DNA of 64,000 bases from positions 1 to 64,000 of the forward strand of contig NZ_WXVU01000004.1 of the NCBI RefSeq assembly GCF_009900745.1, in the 5' to 3' direction. Both the position numbers and the translations under genes were made by a program. Below are positions 8,319 through 18,158 of this stretch, piece by piece; position 1 is the stretch's first letter; each line of letters opens with the position of its first letter. The stretch comes from Chryseobacterium sp. c4a (GTDB taxonomy: Bacteria > Bacteroidota > Bacteroidia > Flavobacteriales > Weeksellaceae). The notes under the pieces are model-generated. The model made no database searches and had not been told where the DNA came from. It saw nothing but the letters and a program-made list of their open reading frames with translations.

Positions 8319-8453
8319 TTAAGGACATTGTGGATTTGGTCCACATACCACAAGATCAAAAAGGCATACCTTACAAATTTGGATTGGTACAGAATCACCA
8401 CCTCCAAATACAGACTTCAATTCTGAATTGTTTAATTTTTTTAAATTTTTCAT
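8319..8453 (-). CDS. Bacteriocin-like double-glycine leader peptide (paralogue)
   Basis: This 44-residue peptide begins MKNLKKLNNSELKSVFGG and ends PNPQCP. Leader, length, first Cys pair (CKVC) and the QCP terminus match the peptide at 6219-6353, while the middle of the core differs. This is the pattern of a duplicated peptide family with variable cores. The start at 8453 follows from the leader match and the conserved sequence just upstream. No exporter or modification enzyme is adjacent; the lanthipeptide enzymes lie 3.4 kb away but use a different leader. Confidence 0.75.
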   Translation of the reverse strand: MKNLKKLNNSELKSVFGGGDSVPIQICKVCLFDLVVCGPNPQCP

Positions 8454-8676
8454 AATAAAATATTTTGTTGTTTGGTATTGTAAAGTTATTCCATTTTTTA
8501 TTTTTTTTTTTTACAGTTTCATATTTATTTATTATATAATCTACATATTATCAATAATAAATAATTATCAATAAAAACAGTCCACTCTATTCAATAGATT
8601 ATTCCATATGTTTTTGTTGTAGTATGCTAAAAAATTTTGATGATTCTTATGGGCTAGTTTAACTATATCGAAAACC

Positions 8677-11508
8677 TTACTCCAATTCTCTCTTCAAGAA
8701 TTTCCCGGTCAAGCTCTTCTTAGACTTCACAATTTCTTCAGGAGTTCCCTGTGCAACAATCTGTCCGCCATATTTTCCTCCTTCAGGGCCAACATCAATA
8801 ATATGGTCTGCTAATTTAATAACATCCATATTGTGTTCAATAATAATGAATGAGTTTCCTAGTTCTACCAATTGATTGATGGCATCCATCAGGATCTTAA
8901 CATCTTCAAAATGCAATCCTGTTGTTGGTTCATCAAGGATATAAAGGGTATTTCCGGTTTGTTTTTTTGCCAGTTCTGTTGCCAACTTAATACGTTGAGC
9001 TTCTCCTCCTGAAAGGGTTGTTGATTGCTGCCCTAAGGTAATATATCCCAACCCGACATCCTGTAATGTCTTCACTTTAGCAAAGATCTTTGGAATCGGC
9101 TGGAAGAATTCTACGGCTTCATCAATCGTCATATCCAATACATCGGAAATAGATTTTCCTTTGTAACGAACTTCTAACGTTTCTCTATTAAAACGTTTTC
9201 CGTTGCAGGTTTCACAATGAACGTATACATCCGGAAGGAAATTCATTTCAATCACCTTTAATCCTCCCCCCTGACAGGTTTCACATCTTCCGCCTTTTAC
9301 GTTGAAGGAGAATCGTCCCGGTTTATATCCACGGATTTTACTTTCCGGCAATTCTGCAAAAAGGTTTCTGATGTCTGTAAACATTCCCGTATAAGTCGCT
9401 GGGTTCGAACGGGGTGTTCTTCCGATTGGAGTCTGATCTACGTCTACAATTTTATCAATATTATCAAGCCCTTCAATCTTTTTGTATGGTAAAGGTTCCT
9501 GAACTGCTCTATAGAAATGTTTATTAAGGATTGGATATAATGTTCCGTTAATCAGGGATGATTTTCCACTTCCTGAAATTCCGGTTACCACCACCAATTT
9601 ACCCAGTGGAACATCCAAAGTAACATTTTTCAGGTTATTTCCTGTTGCTCCTTTCAGAACTATATTTTTTCCGCTTCCTGCTCTTCTTTCAGTCGGAATT
9701 TCAATTTTTCTTTTTCCGTTAATATACTGAGCGGTAATGGTATCTGCTTTTAAAAGTTCTTTGGGTTTTCCCTGCCAAAGGATTTCGCCACCAAACTTTC
9801 CGGCTCTTGGGCCAATATCCAATATCTCATCAGCTTCCAGAATCATATCTTTGTCGTGTTCTACAACCAAGACAGAGTTTCCTATATCTCTAAGGTTCTT
9901 TAAGGAATGAATCAATCTTTCGTTGTCTCTCTGGTGAAGTCCGATACTTGGTTCATCCAGAATATATAATACATTCACCAGCTGAGATCCAATCTGTGTT
10001 GCCAGACGAATCCTTTGTGACTCTCCTCCTGAAAGGGTTTTTGAACTTCTGCTTAGACTTAGATAATCCAATCCTACATCCAGTAGAAACTGAAGTCTGG
10101 TTTCAATTTCTTTTAAGATCTCGTGAGCAATGATTTTATTTTTCTCAGAGAATTTGTCTTTAACATCTGCCAACCATTCTTTTAAATCAGCTAAGCTTAA
10201 TGCATTGACCTCAGCGATATTTTTTCCATCAATTTTAAAACTTAAGCTTGAAGGCTGAAGGCGGGTTCCGTTACATTCCGGACATGTTTCTTCTGTAGTG
10301 AAGTGTCTTTCCAGTAAAATTGCTTCATAAGACTCTCTCTCGTCAATAATTTCTTCCATGAAAGCGATCAAACCGTCAAAGCTGATCTTAATTTTCTTGG
10401 TAATTCCTGCATATTTCAGGTCTTTATTGAATTCTTTATGACATCCGTTATAGATATAGTCCAATGCTTCTTCCGGAATATCCTGTAATGGCGTTGTCAT
10501 TCCCAACCCAAAGATCTCAAGGATATTTTTGATCTGAGCCAGAATCCATTTATTAGACTTAATATCTTCTAACGGTAATAAACCTCCCTGATTGATAGAC
10601 AGTTTCGGATTATCAATAAAATAATCTGTATTAATTTTTTTGATTGTTCCTAATCCTTTACAGGCAGGGCAGCTTCCTTTTGGAGAGTTGAAAGAGAATG
10701 TGTTAGGTTCCGGTAACGCTAAAGAATGTCCTGTCTCAGCATCCATCAGGTTTTTGGAGAAGTATTCAATGTCTGTGCTTCCCAGTTTCTGAATTCCGAT
10801 GATTCCCTCACCCATTTCCATGGCAGTACGCAGGGATTTTTCCATCCTTCCTTCGGAGGCATTTTCGCCGATGATCCAACGATCGATCACAATATCAATA
10901 TCGTGGGTTTTATAACGGTCAAGTTTTAAATCGTATTCAATATCCTGAAGCTCACCATCAATTCTTGCCTGCCCGTATCCTTTTTTGGCCATCTGCACAA
11001 AAAGTTCGTGATAATGTCCTTTTCTGGAACGTACTACAGGAGCCAAAAGCATGATCTTTTCTCCTTTATAGTTTTCCTTAATGGTATCAAGAATCTGATC
11101 TTCAGTATAGCTTACCAATTTTTGACCTGTAGATAAAGAGTAAGCATCTGAAACTCTCGCATACAAAAGACGAAGGAAATCATACAGTTCTGTAACGGTT
11201 CCTACAGTAGAACGAGGATTTTTATTGGTTGTTTTCTGCTCAATGGCAATTACGGGTGAAAGCCCTTCAATTTTATCTACATCCGGGCGCTCCAATCCTC
11301 CTAAAAACTGGCGGGCATAAGCAGAGAATGTTTCTATATAACGACGCTGGCCTTCTGCAAAAATAGTATCAAAAGCCAAGGAAGATTTTCCACTACCAGA
11401 CAGCCCGGTAATCACTACCAGTTCGTTGCGTGGAATTTTAACATTTATATTCTTTAGATTGTGTTCACGTGCTCCGTAAACTTCTATATATTCTGTTGAT
11501 TTGCTCAT
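8677..11508 (-). CDS. uvrA: Excinuclease ABC subunit A
   Basis: The 943-residue protein is full length for UvrA, the damage-sensing ATPase of nucleotide excision repair, which works as a dimer with UvrB in the cytoplasm. Walker A motifs are GLSGSGKSS at 35-43 and GISGSGKSS in the second half. ABC signatures [12 protein letters not shown] and [12 protein letters not shown] are each followed by LYILDEPS/T. Zinc modules CPAC (280-283), CPEC and the CETCxGG...CETC finger are intact. It is a single-gene unit with a -7 box at 11544-11551. Nothing unusual is seen. Confidence 0.97.
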   Translation of the reverse strand: MSKSTEYIEVYGAREHNLKNINVKIPRNELVVITGLSGSGKSSLAFDTIFAEGQRRYIETFSAYARQFLGGLERPDVDKIEGLSPVIAIEQKTTNKNPRSTVGTVTELYDFLRLLYARVSDAYSLSTGQKLVSYTEDQILDTIKENYKGEKIMLLAPVVRSRKGHYHELFVQMAKKGYGQARIDGELQDIEYDLKLDRYKTHDIDIVIDRWIIGENASEGRMEKSLRTAMEMGEGIIGIQKLGSTDIEYFSKNLMDAETGHSLALPEPNTFSFNSPKGSCPACKGLGTIKKINTDYFIDNPKLSINQGGLLPLEDIKSNKWILAQIKNILEIFGLGMTTPLQDIPEEALDYIYNGCHKEFNKDLKYAGITKKIKISFDGLIAFMEEIIDERESYEAILLERHFTTEETCPECNGTRLQPSSLSFKIDGKNIAEVNALSLADLKEWLADVKDKFSEKNKIIAHEILKEIETRLQFLLDVGLDYLSLSRSSKTLSGGESQRIRLATQIGSQLVNVLYILDEPSIGLHQRDNERLIHSLKNLRDIGNSVLVVEHDKDMILEADEILDIGPRAGKFGGEILWQGKPKELLKADTITAQYINGKRKIEIPTERRAGSGKNIVLKGATGNNLKNVTLDVPLGKLVVVTGISGSGKSSLINGTLYPILNKHFYRAVQEPLPYKKIEGLDNIDKIVDVDQTPIGRTPRSNPATYTGMFTDIRNLFAELPESKIRGYKPGRFSFNVKGGRCETCQGGGLKVIEMNFLPDVYVHCETCNGKRFNRETLEVRYKGKSISDVLDMTIDEAVEFFQPIPKIFAKVKTLQDVGLGYITLGQQSTTLSGGEAQRIKLATELAKKQTGNTLYILDEPTTGLHFEDVKILMDAINQLVELGNSFIIIEHNMDVIKLADHIIDVGPEGGKYGGQIVAQGTPEEIVKSKKSLTGKFLKRELE

Positions 11509-11543
11509 AATTTGGAGTGACTTTGCCTGAAAATCACAACGTG

Positions 11544-11551
11544 CAAAATTA
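11544..11551 (-). promoter_or_regulatory. -7 box of uvrA
   Basis: The minus strand has TAATTTTG about 36 bases before the uvrA start, a full match to TAnnTTTG. The remainder of 11509-11800 holds no gene. It includes two GGCTAAAGCC-like palindromic stretches (around 11663-11710) of a kind scattered through Chryseobacterium intergenic DNA, from memory. Confidence 0.5.
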
Positions 11552-11804
11552 CGGAAATTTTATGGATTTTTTTTCATTTTGAAGGGGTTAAAATTTTCAT
11601 AATAGGAGTTTGTTTTACTGAATACTGTGATATTATTTATGGCAATGGTATTTATAAGTTTGGGTTAAAGCCTATGGATGGTTGTTATTGAAAAAATGGG
11701 CTAAAGCCGGTTTCTATTGAAGTTGATTCACCACAGATAACCCTGATTTCAAAGATGTTTGTGATGGTGATCATCCTGAATATGTTTAGCTTTAAGAAAA
11801 AATG

Positions 11805-11828
11805 AAAAGCCGTATTTCTACGGCTTTT
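11805..11828. terminator. Terminator of the lanthipeptide enzyme operon
   Basis: A 10-bp stem AAAAGCCGTA / TACGGCTTTT with a TTTC loop lies 40 bases after the stop codon of the last enzyme gene. On the minus strand it is followed by T-rich sequence. Confidence 0.85.
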
Positions 11829-11868
11829 TATTTTCAAACTGATAGTTGACCTGCAATCTATCCTTATC

Positions 11869-12807
11869 TTATATTGAAACCACTTCCGGCTTGCTTAATT
11901 CTTCTTTTACAGCTTTTACAGCGTCTCTATGATTCTGTTTCCTAGCAATCAATCCGGCATAATATCTTTTCATAAAATCGTACAATATAAGCTCATGCAA
12001 TCTGTTCTCGGCTGGAATCAATCGATTAAGTGTCATATGGATAAGGTCTGTTACAATATAAGTATTGAGTTTCTTTTTTGATTGAATCTCTTGCATTAAT
12101 GACACAATAGGCAATAGTTCTTTATATCTGTTCTTACAAATATGATATAAACTTTGATAATTCTGCTCATCAATCAAATCCACACCGGATAATACAGCAT
12201 CTATTTTTGTTTTATTTTCTCTGTACTTTTCATTAAACTGTTTGGAATTGTACATATCAAATCCAAATTCTTTTTTAAAACCATCACTCATCATAGTAAT
12301 GATTTTCAGTTTTTCACTTTCTTCTTTACAGAATAAATCCAGGTTGTCCTCAATCAGTTTCAATCCTATGATCCATTTTACATCTTCAGGAGTAGTAAAC
12401 CGGGCATTAATGGTTTTCAGAATTTTGATAATATAATCACTATCAATATGAAAAAAAGATTCTGCCTGATCTATTAAATGAATATTATATCGTTCTATTT
12501 CACGGTTGTACGTGTCTATCTGGATTTTCCATATTACATTATTTTTCAGATTTCCGGATAATTTTTGGTTAAATAGCCCCATGATCTCACCCAGATATTT
12601 AGCTTCCGTAATATGCAGCCTGACCCTTATGTGAAAATGAGGGTCTGCATATCTGATAAAAAAGAACTGATCAATATATTGTTTCCGTTTCAGATCAAGA
12701 ATTAAGGAATATATAGTATTCAATAATAGTTTATCTGCCGTTTTATAGCCTGTATAGATTTTAAGATACAGCCATTCTGATCCTGGTGCGTATTTTCTAG
12801 TCTTCAT
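11869..12807 (-). CDS. Lanthipeptide dehydratase, C-terminal elimination subunit (split LanB)
   Basis: The 312 residues match the SpaB C-terminal / thiopeptide-type bacteriocin biosynthesis domain: SEWLYLKIYTGYKTADKLLL at the start, FFFIRYADPHFHIRVRL near 50-65, and a helical C-terminal end. In class I lanthipeptide dehydratases this part eliminates glutamate from glutamylated Ser/Thr, giving dehydroalanine or dehydrobutyrine. Here it is a separate gene overlapping the N-terminal subunit gene by 11 bases, as in thiopeptide and pinensin-like systems. It is the last gene of the enzyme operon and is followed by the terminator at 11805-11828. Confidence 0.85.
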   Translation of the reverse strand: MKTRKYAPGSEWLYLKIYTGYKTADKLLLNTIYSLILDLKRKQYIDQFFFIRYADPHFHIRVRLHITEAKYLGEIMGLFNQKLSGNLKNNVIWKIQIDTYNREIERYNIHLIDQAESFFHIDSDYIIKILKTINARFTTPEDVKWIIGLKLIEDNLDLFCKEESEKLKIITMMSDGFKKEFGFDMYNSKQFNEKYRENKTKIDAVLSGVDLIDEQNYQSLYHICKNRYKELLPIVSLMQEIQSKKKLNTYIVTDLIHMTLNRLIPAENRLHELILYDFMKRYYAGLIARKQNHRDAVKAVKEELSKPEVVSI

Positions 12808-15007
12808 GATTTTTAAATAATGGAAGGATAATCTGATTTCTATAAGGGTTTCCTGAACGATCTTTTACAATTGCTGTTTTATCATTGAATAAGAATTCTG
12901 TGATGTTAAACTTTTCTCGACGTTTCAATATTGATAAAAATACATTGATGCTATGATCGTTATGGAAATCAACAAACATCTCATTATCACTTTCTGCAAT
13001 AAGAATATAACGTGGTATATTTCTCTCTTTCATCCATTGGGTAATGATCTTTCGCTTTGTAGTGCGATTGGTACCTTCTTCAAGAATGTTGGTAAGTTCT
13101 GCTTTTACAATCTTCCAGCTTGCCAATCGTAAAATTGTGTTTTTATATCTGATTCGTGGAATATAATTAAGATTAACATCAAAGCTTGAGTCGAGTATAA
13201 TTCCTTTGAAAAGGAAGTTCTGTTGCTGCAGATCACATAAAAATTTATACACCGCAAAAGAGGAAGAACCATAGTTATGTGCCGTTGTGAGAATAGGCAG
13301 AATTTCTTTTTTCAGTTTTTTAGATTTGAGAACAATCTTATCATTTTGTATAGATATCATGATATCAGACAAAGGGATTACAAATTTTTGATCCAAATCT
13401 GAATGAGACAGACATGTGATTTCATACTGAGTCAATCTCGGTCTTATTGAAATATTCCCTACGCGTGGAGTCTCGGACAGATGAGATAATTCTACCAACT
13501 CAGTGCTGCTTTGTTCCTGCTCTGTTTTGATTAATTGCTGTACATATTCTTCAATATCCTGATCAAGACGTGAAAACCGACTCATTAATTTCGCCCCGGA
13601 TCCACTCCCTATAAGCTGTAAGTGAATCACTTGATTATTGTCAGGATCATTAATAACCTCAAACAATGTATTCAAAATAGATGGTTTTTCAACAGGTTTT
13701 TCAGAATCTAAAAACGGAAAATCTTGATCTGAAATAACAATTTCATCCTGTTGCTGTTCTTTAGCGATCATTATTTTTTCAATAATAACATCTTGTATCC
13801 GATCGCCCTTTTTCTGCTCTTGGGGTTTTACAGGATTAACGAGTACAAAATTTCCTATTAATGAATTGCTATAGTCTTTTCCTGTATTCTTTGTTGCCGG
13901 ATACCCAATTCCCAGTTCTGGATCCAATGCCTGAAGAAGAGGAATTTCTTCTGTTTCATATCTTTCCTGATACTCTTTTTTAAAAGCATTTAAATAGGTG
14001 TTTTCACGCATCTCCACACCTAGTTTCAAAAGAAAAGAAACGGTATTTAATAACTCATGAGTATGCTCTCTACTCAAAGAAGAAGACTGAAGTTTTCTGG
14101 AAGAATCGATCTGAATAAGAAATTTTCTGTCAAAAGGAATATTGATGCTCTCTACAAATTTCTCTATGCCTATAATATCATCTACTTCTATTAACGTACT
14201 TTTTTGATTCAATTGATTCAATAGGAATTTTAGCTGCTTAAGCTGTCTATAAACTTCATGATCTATATTTCTTGTTTCAAATGTTTTAAGAATTTTTTCC
14301 AAATAATCTCTACCAATTAAAGTAGGCTCCAGCTCACTTATTAAAATTTGAGAGTCAATAATATTATCAATGTATTCATATAAACTTTCGTCTTCATCAT
14401 AGCCTTCTGCTACAAGGATATTCACAATTTCTTGGTAACTGATTCCATTTTTGGCTGATAACAGGATCTTTTTCAAAACAAAGCTTCTATCCGTAATTGA
14501 AATTTCGTATTTGATCACATCTTTCATGTATTTTTTTTCTATAAAACGATATTTATTATCAGAAAGATGAAGACTGTCATTAATATAAAATAAAGAGCTC
14601 TTTCTTACTTCCGAAAGATTTTTGAGATAGACAAAAACATCGTACAGATACTTCATATCCATTCTTATTTTCGAATGAACCTCTTCACCAAAAACAATAT
14701 TGTCCTGGTCACCTATGGTTCCTAAAGATACTCCCGAAAATAATCCAAAGGGAGTAGATCGGGATCTTATTCTGCTCCAGTATTTATATAGTGAAATATT
14801 AATTTTTTCTATTGATTTTTCATCCTTTATTTTTCCTTCTTTACATTTTTGCAATTCTTCTGACAATACTGGTGAAGCCACCCATAGGGAAGGCGTAAAT
14901 TCTTTACAATCATAAATATCATCAAGCTCCCAACCATTATCATATCTGAAAGAAACAAATGGATATCGAAGGATAAACCGATCGGATACTGAATATTCTC
15001 TTTTCAT
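12797..15007 (-). CDS. Lanthipeptide dehydratase, N-terminal glutamylation subunit (split LanB)
   Basis: The 736 residues correspond to the N-terminal lantibiotic dehydratase domain (PF04738): an opening FILRYPFVSFRY, then YWSRIRSRSTPFGLFSGVSLG near 70-90, and a later GSGSGAKLMSRF and NISIRPRLTQYEI. This subunit transfers glutamate from glutamyl-tRNA to Ser/Thr of the precursor. A fused LanB has about 1000 residues, which equals this protein plus the next gene (312). It starts 12 bases after the lanC stop codon, so lanC, lanB-N and lanB-C form one translational chain. All parts look intact. Confidence 0.88.
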   Translation of the reverse strand: MKREYSVSDRFILRYPFVSFRYDNGWELDDIYDCKEFTPSLWVASPVLSEELQKCKEGKIKDEKSIEKINISLYKYWSRIRSRSTPFGLFSGVSLGTIGDQDNIVFGEEVHSKIRMDMKYLYDVFVYLKNLSEVRKSSLFYINDSLHLSDNKYRFIEKKYMKDVIKYEISITDRSFVLKKILLSAKNGISYQEIVNILVAEGYDEDESLYEYIDNIIDSQILISELEPTLIGRDYLEKILKTFETRNIDHEVYRQLKQLKFLLNQLNQKSTLIEVDDIIGIEKFVESINIPFDRKFLIQIDSSRKLQSSSLSREHTHELLNTVSFLLKLGVEMRENTYLNAFKKEYQERYETEEIPLLQALDPELGIGYPATKNTGKDYSNSLIGNFVLVNPVKPQEQKKGDRIQDVIIEKIMIAKEQQQDEIVISDQDFPFLDSEKPVEKPSILNTLFEVINDPDNNQVIHLQLIGSGSGAKLMSRFSRLDQDIEEYVQQLIKTEQEQSSTELVELSHLSETPRVGNISIRPRLTQYEITCLSHSDLDQKFVIPLSDIMISIQNDKIVLKSKKLKKEILPILTTAHNYGSSSFAVYKFLCDLQQQNFLFKGIILDSSFDVNLNYIPRIRYKNTILRLASWKIVKAELTNILEEGTNRTTKRKIITQWMKERNIPRYILIAESDNEMFVDFHNDHSINVFLSILKRREKFNITEFLFNDKTAIVKDRSGNPYRNQIILPLFKNHED

Positions 15008-15019
15008 AATTGTAGCAAT

Positions 15020-16216
15020 TTATAGTAATAAAAATTTTGGCCAATCTGTTTTATTTTCTATCATTGATAACAAGACCAATCCTACTCCGCAAGTTCCTTC
15101 CAACAAGCTGGATTTATTAGTATATTCTTTATTAACCGGATCATAAGCTACTCTTGAAAAATGTTCAGGATCTTCTTTGTAATAATCAAACGTTATGTCA
15201 ATCCAGTGTTTTGCTGCTTTAGCATATTTTTCATTCCCTGTTTGTAGAAATTCATTATAAAATACCAATGCTACTCCTGAGCTTCCATGGCATATCCCTG
15301 CATCTAACACCCTGATATCAGCATCTGTTCTTTGGGTTGAAAATTCTAATATTTCTGTAGATTTTTCCCTCCACAAATGATTATTAAAAACTTCTGAGAC
15401 TTTTCTTAGCATAATGGCAATCCCCAGATCTCCATAGCACCAGGACAATCTGCTTCCATTTAGATGTTCTTTTTCATTTTCAATGGAAGTAAAAGGAAAA
15501 TAAGAATGATAGAAGGCAGGATCAATTTCCTGTGTTAAAATAAAACCTACTGCCCCTTTTATCAGTCTTGAAATATTATATTCGGTTTGAAAGTCGGCTT
15601 TATATACTTCCAATAAAAACAGAATAATACTTACCATACCATGAGACATGGAGATATTCACTTCATGTTTTTCATTTTCCCATTTAATTGTGTTATTCTC
15701 CTGTATGGCAGAATCATTTAGGAATTCTAAAAGATGATGCAATGCTTTTTCCGAAGAGAGATCTCCTTCTTTACATCTTTCCAGAAAATAAAATCCTATT
15801 CCTAAAGCACCATGCAAAAAATCATAATTTTTTGCTTTGATACAGGAATCAAGCTGGCTAATCAGCCAACTGTGAATCTGATCATCTACAAAATCAAAAC
15901 GTTCATACGCTGTATTGGTTTGAGATTCTATATAATCAATTCCCAGACAAACCCCTGCTAGTCCTGAACAATAACTATAAAAAACATTTCCCTGTTCTAT
16001 AGATTCAAATAAGTGGTCAATATGGTCTGGAATATATTCTTTATAATGATGATTTATTTTTGAGTATTCGTGTAAAAACAAAATTTCTCCCATTGAACCG
16101 GACAGTAAACCGAGATCAGAGTTTTTATTTTTATTAACAATTCTTAGAGCGATTTGCAATAACACCCTTTCTATTGTATTCTGCTTTTCATCCGTAATGT
16201 TTATAATTTGTTCCAT
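15020..16216 (-). CDS. Lanthipeptide cyclase LanC
   Basis: The 398-residue protein has the LanC toroid signatures: DFLHGALGIGFYF near 132-144, NISMSHGMVSI near 188-197, LSWCYGDLGIA with Cys260, and GICHGSSGVALVF with Cys309 and His310. These three residues are the expected zinc ligands that activate precursor Cys thiols for addition to dehydrated Ser/Thr. The C-terminal LLEGTCGVGLVLL is also typical. It lies between the precursor genes and the two dehydratase genes, all on the minus strand, which defines a class I lanthipeptide pathway. Confidence 0.92.
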   Translation of the reverse strand: MEQIINITDEKQNTIERVLLQIALRIVNKNKNSDLGLLSGSMGEILFLHEYSKINHHYKEYIPDHIDHLFESIEQGNVFYSYCSGLAGVCLGIDYIESQTNTAYERFDFVDDQIHSWLISQLDSCIKAKNYDFLHGALGIGFYFLERCKEGDLSSEKALHHLLEFLNDSAIQENNTIKWENEKHEVNISMSHGMVSIILFLLEVYKADFQTEYNISRLIKGAVGFILTQEIDPAFYHSYFPFTSIENEKEHLNGSRLSWCYGDLGIAIMLRKVSEVFNNHLWREKSTEILEFSTQRTDADIRVLDAGICHGSSGVALVFYNEFLQTGNEKYAKAAKHWIDITFDYYKEDPEHFSRVAYDPVNKEYTNKSSLLEGTCGVGLVLLSMIENKTDWPKFLLL

Positions 16217-16343
16217 TTCTAAAAGATTAATCAGTAAAAGAGGCTGTTGTTAACAGCCCCCTCAATGGTTTTTATGGTTGATATTTACGTTGTTCTGCAT
16301 TCAATAGAGAAGCAAGTAAAAGTCCATTTAAAATGTTAAATGT

Positions 16344-16496
16344 TTAGAATTCTTGTAGACAATATTCACTACAATATATTCCTTTTGTAGTGATTTCCTG
16401 TTGATATAATCCGCCACCATTAACTGTTTTTTTTACTGTTTTATCCAATAGAACTACAGTCTCTTTGGAAAATTTTAATGTTTTCTTTGGTTTCAT
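16344..16496 (-). CDS. Lanthipeptide precursor 1
   Basis: A 50-residue peptide starts at 16496; the upstream in-frame extension is rejected because all sibling leaders begin at the same Met. Leader: MKPKKTLKFSKETVVLLDKT then VKKTVNGG (28 residues, Gly-Gly end). Core of 22 residues: GLYQQEITTKGIYCSEYCLQ then EF, with two Cys and Thr-Thr and Ser available for dehydration. It lies 128 bases upstream of lanC. The leader is shared with the peptides at 16874 and 17120, while the cores differ completely. This is the pattern of several substrates for one enzyme set. Confidence 0.85.
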   Translation of the reverse strand: MKPKKTLKFSKETVVLLDKTVKKTVNGGGLYQQEITTKGIYCSEYCLQEF

Positions 16497-16662
16497 AATA
16501 AATAATTTTAAGTTTGGTTTTAATAATTTTACCTTACCGAAGTAAGTAATGGGCTCATTTAATGAATTAAATACAAAAATAATGAGCATAGGAATTGCTA
16601 TAGGCAGAGATCATATTCACTGTATACTCCTGAATATTTATTTTCTTTTGTCTGAAATTTTC

Positions 16663-16746
16663 TCCATAAATTGTTTTTTTACTGTTTTATCCAATAGGAT
16701 CATTGACTCTTTGGAAAATTTTAAACTTTTTATGGAATCAAATCCT
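16663..16746 (-). pseudogene. Decayed lanthipeptide precursor
   Basis: The minus strand reads SIKSLKFSKESMILLDKTVK, aligned to the precursor leaders, but it has no ATG and loses the NGG cleavage site. It continues QFMEKISDKRK to a stop near 16663. It sits between two intact precursors with similar spacing. It is read as a dead member of the precursor array. Confidence 0.65.
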
Positions 16747-16873
16747 TTGCCTGCCTGATACCAGGCATAGGATCTGATAAAGAAGAAAAATAATAGGTTA
16801 ACAGCTTCTTCTCATCTATAGTTTGTAAAAGTATTGAGTATATTACTGACAGTTGAAATCATCCATTGATGAT

Positions 16874-17017
16874 CTATTTTAGACAGTTAGGAGTATAAGT
16901 ATAACAAGTGAAAGAATCTATCCTGTTCATCTGCCCTCCATTAATGGATTTCTTTGCTGTTTTATCCAATAAAGCTACAGTCTCTTTGGAAAATTTTAAT
17001 GTTTTCTTGGTTTTCAT
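16874..17017 (-). CDS. Lanthipeptide precursor 2
   Basis: The 47-residue peptide has leader MKTKKTLKFSKETVALLDKT plus AKKSINGG and core QMNRIDSFTCYTYTPNCLK. Two Cys and four Ser/Thr could form up to two lanthionine-type rings. The start and Gly-Gly position are set by alignment with the other leaders. The sequence just upstream (TTATTAAATTATG on the coding strand) is also similar to that of the siblings. It is intact and in one frame. Confidence 0.85.
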   Translation of the reverse strand: MKTKKTLKFSKETVALLDKTAKKSINGGQMNRIDSFTCYTYTPNCLK

Positions 17018-17119
17018 AATTTAATAATTTTAAGGGGTTAGTGAGAGTAATATATCTGCTTGTAACAGCTACATTACTCTTTTAATTAAATACCAGTTTT
17101 TCTATTTGTGTTGGTATGA

Positions 17120-17278
17120 TTAGCACCAGCAGTTAGAAAAACCACCGGTAATACAGATTGGAGGGCTACTTGTATCGACATTGAGCTGTTTAGCACCGCC
17201 ATTAACTGTTTTTTTTGTGGTGTTGTCTAAAAGAGTTACAGTCTCTTTTGAAAATTTTAATGTTTTCTTTGGTTTCAT
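17120..17278 (-). CDS. Lanthipeptide precursor 3
   Basis: The 52-residue peptide starts at 17278 with MKPKKTLKFSKETVTLLDNT and TKKTVNGG, then a 24-residue core that begins AKQLNVDTSSPPICITGG and ends FSNCWC. It has three Cys and five Ser/Thr. A longer reading from 17410 is open but is not supported by the sibling starts. It is the first intact precursor in transcription order, and the enzyme genes follow after two further precursors. A class I lanthipeptide is inferred; ring pattern and activity are unknown. Confidence 0.85.
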   Translation of the reverse strand: MKPKKTLKFSKETVTLLDNTTKKTVNGGAKQLNVDTSSPPICITGGFSNCWC

Positions 17279-17654
17279 AATGTAATAAATTTGTGGTTGG
17301 TAGTACTTATTTATCCTGTTTATAGAGTAACAGGCATTATATACATTTAAGAAATTAAATGTCAAGAGCGTGAAGCAACTGCCTACAGCAAGTTTGTGTG
17401 GAAGAGACAAAAAAGCATCATCAGCTGCTCTATACTGTGCACAAGTATTTTAAAATTTTTAATCCATTCTATCCTGAAATGAATTGCCAATATGATCAAA
17501 TCTATGAATAGAGATCCAAAATCTTTATGGCAAAACAGAGAGTAGATTTAAAGATCTTGTAAACAAAAGCAGCACGGTACACAAAGCTTTATAGTTTACA
17601 ATTTTTTATCATTTTAGTTAGATAGTCTATACTATTATTCGTTTATTCCCTTGT
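17279..17654. other. Gap without a recognisable gene upstream of precursor 3
   Basis: This 376-bp stretch has no open frame with a precursor leader or any other protein feature I can support. It probably holds the promoter of the precursor and enzyme operon, but no clear TAnnTTTG box with a TTG partner was found. It ends where the direct repeat copy A begins. Confidence 0.5.
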
Positions 17655-18067
17655 TTCATTTTGATATAGTAAAATTATAATGATTTTTTTAAAAAATTTT
17701 ATATCATTCAATTTTGTTGTTTCATAATTCCCATTATAGAGATTCAAATCACACGTAGGCATTTGTACTACAGCATATTACACAATTAAAAATAAATTTA
17801 ATATCATTATAAATGTATGATAAGCATAAAAAAGTGCCCTATTTCTAGAGTACTTTATAGAGTGAAAATGAGCGTCGTTTTTTACAACGAATCAAAAAAT
17901 TATTTAACAAAAGAGTTGTACGCTCCAAGCACACATTCATAAGAAGAATCGATCTGATTAATATCGCTATCCTGAATTTTTCCTTTCTCTTTAGCATCAC
18001 GGATCAGCTTCTTGTACAAACCTAAAAAGTAGATGCATTTTGGTTAAAATATTTAAACTGAGATTTT
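17655..18067. repeat. Direct repeat copy A: degenerate copy of the 3' end of the type VI lipoprotein gene
   Basis: About 413 bp align in the same orientation with 19435-19847. Shared stretches include TATAGTAAAATTATAATGAT and CGAATCAAAAAATTATTTAA. The copy covers the downstream non-coding region, the terminator (now damaged: GTGCCCTATTTCTAGAGTAC) and about 165 bp of coding sequence for the C-terminus of the lipoprotein at 19677-20606. Small indels from about 18014 destroy the frame. Together with copy B it brackets the terpene synthase gene and a broken precursor. Confidence 0.85.
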
Positions 18068-18158
18068 TTAAATGTTGATTTTCTAAGAATTTTATCTTAA
18101 TAAGACTATTAAAAAGGGTTACACAAGTTTATTGTAAAAATTTAGTGTAATATTATTA

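Noticed and set aside
17279..17410. N-terminal extension of lanthipeptide precursor 3
   Set aside because: Sibling leaders begin at the Met at 17278; the extension is not conserved and lacks a promoter-compatible start.
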